Positions 10,334 to 16,627 of a DNA stretch of 16,627 bases are shown piece by piece. How positions within the stretch are numbered: the first letter of the stretch is position 1; each line of letters opens with the position of its first letter. Below the pieces are notes generated by a model. It saw nothing but the letters and a program-made list of their open reading frames with translations. It was not told the origin of the DNA and did not search any database. Made by a program: the position numbers and the translations under genes. Source of the stretch: CAZLYK01 sp964563495 (GTDB lineage Bacteria; Acidobacteriota; Blastocatellia; RBC074); the NCBI GenBank assembly GCA_964563495.1, contig CAZLYK010000122.1, positions 1 to 16,627 on the forward strand, given 5' to 3'.

Positions 10334-11350
10334 ATGGCTAAGATTGTAACGGCATCTTCCTCGCGCGAGGCGCAGTCAACTGCTGAGCGAATATTCCGCC
10401 TGATCCAGACCGAGATGTCGGCGGTCGAGGATGAATTTGAGTGTCAATCACGCTCCAACATTCAGATCATTGCCCACATCGGACATTACCTGCATCAGAC
10501 CGGCGGCAAGCGGGTCCGGCCGGCTCTGCTCATCCTCTCGGCCAAAATTTTCGGTGAGCAGCTCGACGAAAATGCGATCCGCATGGCGACGGTTATGGAA
10601 TTCCTGCATACGGCGACGCTGGTCCACGATGACATCATCGACGGCGCCGAGATGCGGCGCGGGCGTCAATCGGTCTCGACCCAGTGGGGCAATGATACGG
10701 CGGTCTTGATGGGCGACTGGCTCTATATGACGGCATTCGAGACCGCCCTCCAGCAGCGAAATCTGGAGATCCTGGACGCGCTCACCGAAGCCACGCGGAA
10801 GATGACCGAAGGCGAGTTGATCCAGCTCACCTTGATCGGAAATATGCGGATCACCGAGGAGCAGCACCTGGAAATCGTCAGCCGCAAGACCGGCTACCTG
10901 TTCAGCGCCAGTTGCCGCGTCGGCGGGATATTGCGCAACGGCAGCGAGGAGCAGATTCAGGCGCTGGCGGTCTACGGCCTCAATCTGGGGATCGCTTTTC
11001 AACTGGTCGACGACCTGCTCGATTTCACCTCCGACATCAAGAAGCTGGGCAAGCCCGTGCTCAGTGACCTGCGCGAAGGCAAAGTCACACTGCCGTTGAT
11101 CAGGCTGCTGAGACATCATCCGAACTGTGCGCCGGCCGTCCGCGCGGCCATGGAAGAGCCGGTGGGCGAGACCAAACGCGCGGAAGAGGTCTTGGAATTG
11201 CTCGCCGAATATGGTGAACTGGAGAGGGCCCGGCATGAGGCATACGCTTATGCCGCCCGCGCCCAGCAAGCTCTGGAGATCTTTCCGGACAACCAGTACC
11301 GGCGCGCGCTCTATGACATCGCCCAGTTTATCGTCGAGCGTGACAGGTAG
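10334..11350 (+). CDS. ispB: Long-chain trans-polyprenyl diphosphate synthase (IspB-like)
   Basis: This enzyme condenses isopentenyl diphosphate onto an allylic diphosphate to make the side chain of a respiratory quinone. Both aspartate-rich motifs are intact: DDIID (99-103, within LVHDDIIDGAEMRRG) and DDLLD (226-230, within FQLVDDLLDFTSD). The substrate-binding GGKRVRP is at 57-63. The fifth residue before the first DD is small (A94), as in long-chain enzymes, so a hepta- to decaprenyl product is likelier than farnesyl or geranylgeranyl, but exact length cannot be read. The start is ATG 10334 with AGGA (10326-10329) 4 bases before it; length is 338 residues, normal for the family. It is translationally close to yajQ and to the following coiled-coil gene. 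The symbol is by similarity; hepS or hepT could be equally apt. Confidence 0.9.
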   Translation: MAKIVTASSSREAQSTAERIFRLIQTEMSAVEDEFECQSRSNIQIIAHIGHYLHQTGGKRVRPALLILSAKIFGEQLDENAIRMATVMEFLHTATLVHDDIIDGAEMRRGRQSVSTQWGNDTAVLMGDWLYMTAFETALQQRNLEILDALTEATRKMTEGELIQLTLIGNMRITEEQHLEIVSRKTGYLFSASCRVGGILRNGSEEQIQALAVYGLNLGIAFQLVDDLLDFTSDIKKLGKPVLSDLREGKVTLPLIRLLRHHPNCAPAVRAAMEEPVGETKRAEEVLELLAEYGELERARHEAYAYAARAQQALEIFPDNQYRRALYDIAQFIVERDR

Positions 11351-11356
11351 GTGAGC

Positions 11357-11932
11357 ATGGAAAACACGGCTCTCGCAGCGCTGCAGCGGTCGCTCAGTGA
11401 AAACCGCGAGGCGAAGCGAAAAATTCAATTGAGGTTGGCCGAGATGGAGGCGGAATCGGCCGTCCTGCGCTCGCAGGTGGCTTCCCTGGACGCGTTGATC
11501 GAGCAGACCGAGCTGGCTTTGCTCAAGCTGCTCTTCCCGAGCGAGAACAAATTGGAGAGGCCGGCGCCGCCTGCGACGAACTATCCCCCTTACCGCCACT
11601 TGAGCCCCTCTGCTTTGCATTCACCTGAAACCGGTGTCGAGGCTGAGATCGATGCCGAGGTCGCCAAGATCCGTCAAAATGAGAAGTCCAGCATTATCCG
11701 CTTCAACGATTTTCGCATTCCCCAGGCCGCGACGATTGTCCTGCGCGAAGCGGACGGCCCTCTTCACGTGAGCGAGATCTATCGACGCATGGCCGACGGT
11801 GGATTCGAGTTTCGAGGCCAGCATCAACTGATCACCCTCGCTGTCTCGCTCAGTCGCAGCAAGCGCTTTCGCAAAGTCGCTCCGGGTACTTTTGAGCTCA
11901 ACCCGGCTGACGAAGCGGGCCAGGTGGCCTGA
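11357..11932 (+). CDS. Coiled-coil protein with C-terminal HARE-HTH-like winged helix
   Basis: A 191-residue protein I cannot assign to a named gene. Residues about 6-59 are a charged heptad-like helix (REAKRKIQLRLAEMEAESAV) expected to form a coiled coil. Residues 60-115 are a Pro-rich linker. Residues about 121-181 (IPQAATIVLREADGPLHVSE, then FRKVAPGTFEL) fit the HARE-HTH/RpoE-delta-type winged helix: the pattern is helix, G-P-L-H, second helix, then a wing ending G-x-F-x-L. That suggests DNA or nucleoprotein binding as a dimer. A GTG at 11351 directly follows the prenyl synthase stop; the ATG at 11357 is preferred, with AGGTG just before it. The overlap of signals implies translational coupling with the synthase. 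A repeat begins 2 bases after its stop. Confidence 0.75.
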   Translation: MENTALAALQRSLSENREAKRKIQLRLAEMEAESAVLRSQVASLDALIEQTELALLKLLFPSENKLERPAPPATNYPPYRHLSPSALHSPETGVEAEIDAEVAKIRQNEKSSIIRFNDFRIPQAATIVLREADGPLHVSEIYRRMADGGFEFRGQHQLITLAVSLSRSKRFRKVAPGTFELNPADEAGQVA

Positions 11933-11934
11933 TT

Positions 11935-12070
11935 AATAGACAGGATTGACGGGATTATTGCAGGATTAAACAAGCTGATTTAAGGGAAGAGATAATCGCG
12001 TTAACCAAAAACATTTCTCCCCTAAGGCATCTTGTTTAATCCTGCAACAATCCTGTCGATCCTGTCTATT
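11935..12070. repeat. Intergenic palindromic repeat, locus E: two full arms with a 56-base insert
   Basis: Arms 11935-11974 and 12031-12070 are inverted copies differing at three arm positions (13, 17 and 23). Two of these become G-U pairs in a plus-strand RNA and one is an A-C mismatch. The 56-base centre (11975-12030) is unlike the other loops. It contains its own partial inverted repeat (TTAAGGGA at 11980-11987 against TCCCCTAA at 12018-12025), so the stem may continue inward. The element starts 2 bases after one stop codon and ends 16 bases before the next start. Confidence 0.95.
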
Positions 12071-12074
12071 TCCC

Positions 12075-12079
12075 GAGGG
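12075..12079 (+). promoter_or_regulatory. Ribosome binding site of the nucleotidyltransferase
   Basis: GAGGG with 7 bases to ATG 12087. It lies immediately outside the repeat arm that ends at 12070, so the repeat stops just short of the ribosome site. Confidence 0.65.
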
Positions 12080-12086
12080 ACTACCG

Positions 12087-13070
12087 ATGAAAGCAATGAT
12101 CCTGGCGGCGGGTTTTGGGACCAGGCTCTGGCCGTTGACTAGGGGGCGGACCAAGCCGGCCCTGCCTTTTCTCAATCGGCCGCTGATCGCCTACACAATC
12201 GAATACCTGAGCCGGCACGGATTGACCGACCTGATCATCAACCTGCATCACGAGCCCGACTCTGTCCGCGAGCAGATCGGCGACGGCGCGGGCTATGGCG
12301 TAAAGATCTCATATTCGGTCGAGGAGCCGGAGATACTGGGGACGTCGGGTGCGCTCGATCGGGTGCGTGACCGTCTTTCCGGCGAGACCTTCGTCGTCGT
12401 CAACGGCAAGATCATCACCGATCTCGATTTGACGCAGGCGATCGAGACCCATCGCCGCAGAAAAGCCCTGGCGACCATGGTGCTCATACCCAATCCAAAA
12501 TTCGAGCGATTCAGCGAGGTGAGAGTTGCGGAGGACGGAAGGATCGTCGAATTCGCCGGATTTCCGCCAGCTCCCCCGGCCGGCGACCGCCGGGCGCCGC
12601 TCATGTTCACGGGCATACACATGATTGAGCCGGAGATCTTCGATTACATACCGCGCGGGGTCTTCTCGGATTCGGTCAGGGACGTCTATCCGAAAGCGAT
12701 GGCCGAAGGGAAGATGATCGCGGGGCATATCGCCGAGGGTTACTGGCGCGAATTGAGCACGATCGAGCGGTACCTGGAGATCAGCCTGGAATTTCTCGCA
12801 CGCGAGGGTCGCGAAGTGGTCACCGATGAGGGCTGCGAGGCAGCCCCTGACGCCTCGATCGAAAGATCCGTCTTGTGGAAGCGCGTGCGGGTCGGGAGCC
12901 GGACGAGGTTGATCGAGTGCATCGTCGGTGACGATGTCGAGATCCCGGCCGGGTCCGAGTTCCGGCGCTCGGTGATTGTCCGGGCCGATCCGGCGGCGAG
13001 CGTCGAGCGCCCGGAAAAAGCGCTCCCCGGCCATCTCGTCGGCGACAATCTTGTCGTGCCCTTCGGCTGA
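12087..13070 (+). CDS. NDP-sugar nucleotidyltransferase-like protein (MurU/GDP-mannose pyrophosphorylase type), atypical active site
   Basis: By fold this should couple NTP with a sugar 1-phosphate. The N-terminal Rossmann-like domain has signature LAAGFGTRLWPLTRGRTKPA (6-25) and base-binding LGTSGAL (84-90). A short left-handed beta-helix-like tail follows (about 250-300; DASIERSVLWKRVRVGSRTR). Two usual magnesium ligands look altered: the NGD aspartate is K108 (VVNGKIITD), and the later W-x-D-x-G-T motif reads WRELST with E222. It may be weakly active, use other ligands, or be a binding or regulatory paralogue. The kinase gene 149 bases downstream is AmgK-like, so a MurU-type role in MurNAc recycling is an attractive inference, though Pseudomonas MurU is about 100 residues shorter and lacks the tail. 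Start ATG 12087 has GAGGG 7 bases before it. Confidence 0.82.
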   Translation: MKAMILAAGFGTRLWPLTRGRTKPALPFLNRPLIAYTIEYLSRHGLTDLIINLHHEPDSVREQIGDGAGYGVKISYSVEEPEILGTSGALDRVRDRLSGETFVVVNGKIITDLDLTQAIETHRRRKALATMVLIPNPKFERFSEVRVAEDGRIVEFAGFPPAPPAGDRRAPLMFTGIHMIEPEIFDYIPRGVFSDSVRDVYPKAMAEGKMIAGHIAEGYWRELSTIERYLEISLEFLAREGREVVTDEGCEAAPDASIERSVLWKRVRVGSRTRLIECIVGDDVEIPAGSEFRRSVIVRADPAASVERPEKALPGHLVGDNLVVPFG

Positions 13071-13219
13071 TGTTAAGATCCGCGGTCTGTTTGGTTTGTA
13101 CGGCTGAGAACTATCCGCCCCCAGACTCGGCCCCACACCTGGCGCAGATTTGGAGGGCGTCTCACTTTCCCTGATCGAAGAGAGATCGACGGGCCCGCCA
13201 CAGGACTGGTCAGCTGACT

Positions 13220-14329
13220 ATGAACGCGAAAACTCAAAATAAAATTTCCTCGCCCGTCATGCAATCAGGCGTCATGGCGAAAGCGACCGGAGGTTTGAGC
13301 GAAAAGCGGGTCGTCAACTTCACGGCGCGTTATTTTGATATCCCGGTCGAGAAAGTGCTCTTTCAGCCGCTCACCCCGGACGCATCGACGCGCAAGTACT
13401 ATCGCGTGGCGTCATCGAAGGCGCCCGCAGAGACCCTCATCATCAGTCTCTATCCGACTCCGTTCAATCCGCAGGACAATTCTTATCTGGATGTGACGCA
13501 CCTGTTTGAGCGCGCCGGCGTGCCCGTGCCCGGGGTGGTCGACGTCGCCGGCACCGAGGGAATCATTCTACAGGAAGACCTGGGAGACTGCAGCCTGACG
13601 GTGTGGCTGGCTGATGCGGCTGATCAGGGCAGGGACGCGGAAGCCGAAGAGATGCTCCACCGGGCGATCGACTTGATTGTGCGGATTCAATCGGCGACCG
13701 CGCTGGCTTACGAGACGGCCTCTGTCGCCAGCCGCCTGGCTTTCGATCAGGAGAAGCTATCCTGGGAGCTCAACTATTTCTTCGATCATTACTTCGGCAG
13801 CTACCTCCAGTTTGCCTTTGCTCCCGGTGACGAGGCGAGGATCAAGGACGACCTACAGGCGATTGCGGCGGAGCTGGCCGGTTGCCCGCGCGTGCTGACT
13901 CATCGCGACTATCACGGCATGAACCTCATGGTGGATGGCCGGGGCGAACTGCGGGTGATCGACCACCAGGACGCGCGCATGGGGCCGGCTACCTATGACC
14001 TGGTGCCGCTGCTGGTCGAAAGACGCCTGCAGCCCGCCGATGAAGCCTGGGTCGAATCCCACCAGCGGCGCTTTCTTGAGGTGCGCGAGAACCTGGGCCT
14101 GCCGAAACTCGGGTTGAATGATCTGGGTTATCAGTTTAACTTGATGACGGTGCAGCGGCAGTTGAAGGCTGTCGGCACTTTCTCATACCAGACCGCCGTC
14201 GTCGAGCGCGGTGAGGTCTATGAAAAATATATCGCCCCGGCGGTTGCAACGGTGCTCCGCGCCATGGGCCAACCCGGAATGAATGAGTTTCCGGCGCTCC
14301 GCGCGGCGCTCGAAAATTTTGGGAAATAG
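13220..14329 (+). CDS. amgK: AmgK-like amino-sugar kinase (aminoglycoside phosphotransferase fold)
   Basis: AmgK phosphorylates the anomeric hydroxyl of MurNAc or GlcNAc, giving the 1-phosphate used by MurU to regenerate UDP-MurNAc. Family marks are PDASTRKYYRV (53-63), EDLGD (119-123), catalytic loop LTHRDYHGMNLMV (226-238, with D230 and N235) and VIDHQDARMGPATYDLVPLL (246-265, metal-binding D248). These match the HRDYHxxNLM and DxQDAxxGPxxYDL patterns of AmgK rather than antibiotic kinases. Length is 369 residues, with an extra N-terminal stretch of about 25 residues. The ATG at 13220 lacks a clear ribosome site and follows a 10-base palindrome (GTCAGCTGAC, 13209-13218). An ATG at 13274 (MAKATGG) has CAGG before it and could be the true start. 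The nucleotidyltransferase lies upstream and asnS 12 bases downstream. Confidence 0.8.
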   Translation: MNAKTQNKISSPVMQSGVMAKATGGLSEKRVVNFTARYFDIPVEKVLFQPLTPDASTRKYYRVASSKAPAETLIISLYPTPFNPQDNSYLDVTHLFERAGVPVPGVVDVAGTEGIILQEDLGDCSLTVWLADAADQGRDAEAEEMLHRAIDLIVRIQSATALAYETASVASRLAFDQEKLSWELNYFFDHYFGSYLQFAFAPGDEARIKDDLQAIAAELAGCPRVLTHRDYHGMNLMVDGRGELRVIDHQDARMGPATYDLVPLLVERRLQPADEAWVESHQRRFLEVRENLGLPKLGLNDLGYQFNLMTVQRQLKAVGTFSYQTAVVERGEVYEKYIAPAVATVLRAMGQPGMNEFPALRAALENFGK

Positions 14330-14341
14330 AGCAGTAAAGTT

Positions 14342-15652
14342 ATGTCACAAATCTACATCTCGGAAGTATCGAAACATCTCGGCCAGGAGATCACGATCAA
14401 GGGCTGGCTATACAACAAGCGGTCGAGCGGCAAGCTCGGTTTTCTAGAGGTCCGGGACGGCTCGGGCATGATCCAGGGCATCGTCTCGAAAAAGGATGTC
14501 AGTGAAGAGACCTGGGAGCTGAGCGAGAAGGCGACCCAGGAATCGTCGATCGTCGTGACGGGGACGCCGCGAGAGCATCCTAAGCGGCCGGGCGTTTACG
14601 AGCTCGATATCAAGACGCTCGAGATCGTCCAGCTGGCGCACGAATATCCGATCACGCCGAAAGAGCACGGCGTCGAGTTTCTCATGGATCACCGGCACTT
14701 ATGGCTGCGCTCGCGCCGCCAGCAGGCGATCCTGCACGTCCGCCACGAGATCATCCGCGCAGTCAGGGATTTCTTTGACAACCGGGGATTCATCCTCTGC
14801 GATACGCCGATCTTTACTCCCGCCGCCTGTGAGGGGACGACGACACTATTCGAAGTCGACTATTTTGATGAGAAAGCCTATCTCACCCAATCGGGACAGC
14901 TTTACAACGAAGCGACTGCCGCCGCATTCGGCAGGGTCTATTGTTTTGGCCCGACCTTTCGCGCGGAAAAATCCAAGACGCGGCGCCATCTGACCGAGTT
15001 CTGGATGGTCGAACCCGAAGTGGCTTACGCCAAACTCGATGAGATCATGGTTCTGGCGGAGAATTTCATCAGTTACATCGTGAGCCGTGTCCTGGAAAGC
15101 CGCCGGGAAGAGCTGAAACATCTCGAGCGCGATATCTCCAGGCTCGAGAAGATCGCGCCTCCTTTCCCCCGCCTACCGTACGATGATGCGGTCAAGCTGC
15201 TGCAGGAAGGCCACGCGCAGGGTAAGCTCGAGAGCCGCTTCGAATGGGGCGGCGATTTCGGCTCGCCCGACGAGACGTTTATCTCCGATCAGTATGACAA
15301 ACCGGTCATGGTTCACCGTTATCCGGCAGCGGTCAAAGCTTTCTATATGGAGTCCGATCCGGAGCGGCCGGACCTGGCGCTCTGCGTCGACGTGCTCGCG
15401 CCTGAAGGGTACGGAGAGGTCATCGGCGGCGGCGAGCGGATGGCCTCATACGACAAACTGGTTGAGCGAATCAAGGCGCACGATCTGCCGCCCGAGGCCT
15501 TCGATTGGTATCTGGATCTGCGCAGATACGGCAGCGTTCCCCACGCCGGTTTCGGAATGGGGATAGAACGCGCAGTCACCTGGATTTGCGGACTCGAGCA
15601 CGTGCGTGAGACAATCCCCTTCCCCCGAATGCTCTATCGACTGAAACCTTAA
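14342..15652 (+). CDS. asnS: Asparaginyl-tRNA synthetase
   Basis: This class IIb enzyme charges tRNA-Asn directly. The N-terminal OB anticodon-binding domain (about 1-105) begins MSQIYISEVSKHLGQEITIK and includes GWLYNKRSSGKLGFLEVRDG. Motif 1 is around FFDNRGFILCDTPIFTP (about 145-160). Motif 2 is FRAEKSKTRRHLTEFWMVEPE shortened here to its core FRAEKSKTRRHL from residue 206. Motif 3 is GFGMGIERAVTWICG (403-417). The RRHLTEFW and YGSVPHAGFG forms favour AsnRS over AspRS, and there is no bacterial AspRS GAD insertion domain. Length of 436 residues is normal. It starts 12 bases after the kinase stop and is likely co-transcribed with it, although the functions are unrelated. There is only a weak ribosome site (TAAAG). 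Confidence 0.95.
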   Translation: MSQIYISEVSKHLGQEITIKGWLYNKRSSGKLGFLEVRDGSGMIQGIVSKKDVSEETWELSEKATQESSIVVTGTPREHPKRPGVYELDIKTLEIVQLAHEYPITPKEHGVEFLMDHRHLWLRSRRQQAILHVRHEIIRAVRDFFDNRGFILCDTPIFTPAACEGTTTLFEVDYFDEKAYLTQSGQLYNEATAAAFGRVYCFGPTFRAEKSKTRRHLTEFWMVEPEVAYAKLDEIMVLAENFISYIVSRVLESRREELKHLERDISRLEKIAPPFPRLPYDDAVKLLQEGHAQGKLESRFEWGGDFGSPDETFISDQYDKPVMVHRYPAAVKAFYMESDPERPDLALCVDVLAPEGYGEVIGGGERMASYDKLVERIKAHDLPPEAFDWYLDLRRYGSVPHAGFGMGIERAVTWICGLEHVRETIPFPRMLYRLKP

Positions 15653-15670
15653 GGCCAGGTGTATTATACT
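15641..15670 (+). promoter_or_regulatory. Candidate sigma-70 promoter of the methyltransferase gene
   Basis: CTGAAA (15641-15646, four of six) is followed after 18 bases by TATACT (15665-15670, five of six). It overlaps the 3' end of asnS and would start transcription near 15677, ahead of ribosome site GAGGA at 15705-15709. Confidence 0.35.
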
Positions 15671-15718
15671 TAGTCTGTTCCCCCAGTTTAGAAGCTATTA
15701 TCTTGAGGACCATGCCCC

Positions 15719-16474
15719 ATGACTCGAAGAGAAAACGCAATAATGCTGGATCCGGAGCAGACCATCGGCGAGCCGTCGCCCAAGCCGGCGGCGCCGCAGA
15801 AAAAAGCGCCCTTGATCGAGACATGGCTGAGCCAGTTTGAGGGACAGAATGCGGATGAATTCCGCCGTCGGACCGGCCTCGATTACCAATCAACCATCGC
15901 GCAGATCATCGAATCGGCCGACCCGTTCCCGGGAATGCAGGCCCTGGATATCCCTACGGGGACCGGCGTGATCGCCCGGCAGTTCGTCGGCAAGGTCGGC
16001 GAGAAGGGGTGGATCACCGGAGCCGAAGAGACGCGCGACCTGCTCGAACGGGCGCGGCTGGCGGCGCAATCGGCCAAGGTCAGCATGCACACCGAATGGC
16101 GCGCGATGCCGATCGAGAAGCTCGCTTTCAAAGATAACAGCCTCGACCTGATCACATCGGGTATGGCTTTTCACCGGCTCAATGGAGAGAAGTTCCTCGC
16201 CGAGGCGTACCGTGTCCTCAAACCGGGCGGGCGGTTGCTGATCGCTGATGAGCTCGCGCCTGAAACCGGCAATAACTCTCTCCTCCTCTCGATGCGCCGT
16301 CACTATTATCGTTACATCGTTCGCGACCAGGAAGAGGCAAACGCGCATTTTCGCTCGACCGAGGAGATGATGAGGCTGCTCACCCGGACCGGTTTCAGCC
16401 AGACCCTGGTCAGGGCTTTGCGCCAGCGGAGCAAACGCGACCGGGTCTTTGCGCTGATCAAGGCGGTCAAATGA
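15719..16474 (+). CDS. Class I SAM-dependent methyltransferase, UbiE/COQ5-like
   Basis: A 251-residue cytoplasmic enzyme; the substrate is not identifiable. The methyltransferase-11-type fold spans about residues 55-215. Motif I is ALDIPTGTGVIARQF (75-89), with Pro-Thr where Gly-Cys is more usual; the acidic residue after strand 2 is E103-E104 (ITGAEET). The post-I/motif II region is SLDLITSGMAFHRLN (141-155), and motif III is VLKPGGRLLIADE (166-178). The later SLLLSMRRHYYRYIVR insert resembles quinone or lipid methyltransferases of the UbiE group. Respiratory-quinone methylation would fit the prenyl synthase 4 kb upstream, but the distance makes this weak. The first 35 residues are Pro/Ala-rich and likely disordered. 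ATG 15719 is chosen with GAGGA 9 bases before it; ATG 15743 is the alternative. Confidence 0.82.
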   Translation: MTRRENAIMLDPEQTIGEPSPKPAAPQKKAPLIETWLSQFEGQNADEFRRRTGLDYQSTIAQIIESADPFPGMQALDIPTGTGVIARQFVGKVGEKGWITGAEETRDLLERARLAAQSAKVSMHTEWRAMPIEKLAFKDNSLDLITSGMAFHRLNGEKFLAEAYRVLKPGGRLLIADELAPETGNNSLLLSMRRHYYRYIVRDQEEANAHFRSTEEMMRLLTRTGFSQTLVRALRQRSKRDRVFALIKAVK

Positions 16475-16492
16475 AGATGGCTCAGTTATCGG

Positions 16493-16590
16493 CGACTGAG
16501 GCGACGGGGGGACGAGGCGACGGGGCGACTGAGGCGACGGGGGGACGAGGCGACGGGGCGACGGGGGCGACGGCGGGAAGGGGGTACGGA
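16493..16590 (+). repeat. G-rich 33-bp tandem repeat and degenerate CGACGGGG tail
   Basis: A 33-base unit starting CGACTGAGGCGACGG occurs twice without a gap (16493-16525 and 16526-16558, identical). A tail of shorter CGACGGGGG-type units follows to about 16580, then purine-rich sequence to the window end. The plus strand is dominated by runs of G (up to six) and could form G-quadruplexes if transcribed. The unit is a multiple of three, and a frame from ATG 16471 (overlapping the methyltransferase TGA as ATGA) stays open to the window end, encoding an 11-residue repeat ATEATGGRGDG. Low complexity makes real coding doubtful. Confidence 0.9.
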
Positions 16591-16627
16591 CGGAAGGAGC
16601 ACGGGAGGAGAAGAGGGTCAGTTCGAA

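Noticed and set aside
10448..11620. Long open frame on the minus strand opposite the prenyl synthase and coiled-coil genes (similar ones at 1775-2758, 7897-8622 and 12309-13136 minus, 5644-6567 plus)
   Set aside because: Each lies antisense to a gene with intact family motifs, has low-complexity Arg/Asp/Gln-rich translation and no recognisable domain. Such frames are expected opposite GC-rich genes.
13209..13218. Palindrome GTCAGCTGAC directly before the AmgK-like start
   Set aside because: Ten bases only, no second copy or promoter at the right spacing; it could be an operator but chance is equally likely.
13071..13219. Small minus-strand frame (13073-13264) as a gene in the gap before the kinase
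   Set aside because: No ribosome site, no recognisable motif and it overlaps the kinase start; best left as non-coding gap.

Overview
The window is a GC-rich bacterial chromosome segment of mostly housekeeping genes. It carries no phage, plasmid or transposase genes. The gene set, the many alternating small operons and the secreted PafA-type phosphatase are most consistent with Acidobacteriota (perhaps Blastocatellia). That placement is an inference from gene content and was not tested by any search.

Layout. At the left edge is the 5' half of a tRNA-Arg(ACG) on the minus strand. Then, on the plus strand, come tlyA (rRNA 2'-O-methyltransferase) and a secreted zinc phosphomonoesterase of the PafA type. 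A minus-strand operon follows, read right to left: a secreted TPR protein, a membrane histidine kinase and an NtrC-type sigma-54 response regulator. The rest is on the plus strand: metG, tatD, yajQ, a long-chain polyprenyl diphosphate synthase, a coiled-coil protein with a HARE-HTH-like C-terminus, a sugar-phosphate nucleotidyltransferase, an AmgK-like amino-sugar kinase, asnS and a class I SAM methyltransferase. The last ~140 bases are a G-rich tandem repeat.

How genes work together. yajQ, the prenyl synthase and the coiled-coil gene are tightly packed and look co-transcribed. The nucleotidyltransferase and kinase resemble the MurU/AmgK pair of MurNAc recycling, but the nucleotidyltransferase appears to have lost both usual metal-binding aspartates. 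The TPR protein, kinase and regulator form one unit with a possible sigma-54 promoter in front.

Main novelty. Five intergenic loci carry one family of palindromic repeat. Each is built from a 40-base arm that begins AATAGACAGGAT, has CAGGATT-type heptamers at arm positions 7, 16 and 27, and ends near ACAAG. One copy is a perfect 41-bp inverted repeat with a 5-base loop, one has a truncated second arm, one carries a 56-base insert, and two are decayed or rearranged. Four of the five loci place an arm within 0 to 2 bases of an upstream stop codon, in two cases sharing stop-codon bases. Several copies lie within 5 to 60 bases of the next start codon. The family has no transposase here and is not CRISPR-like.
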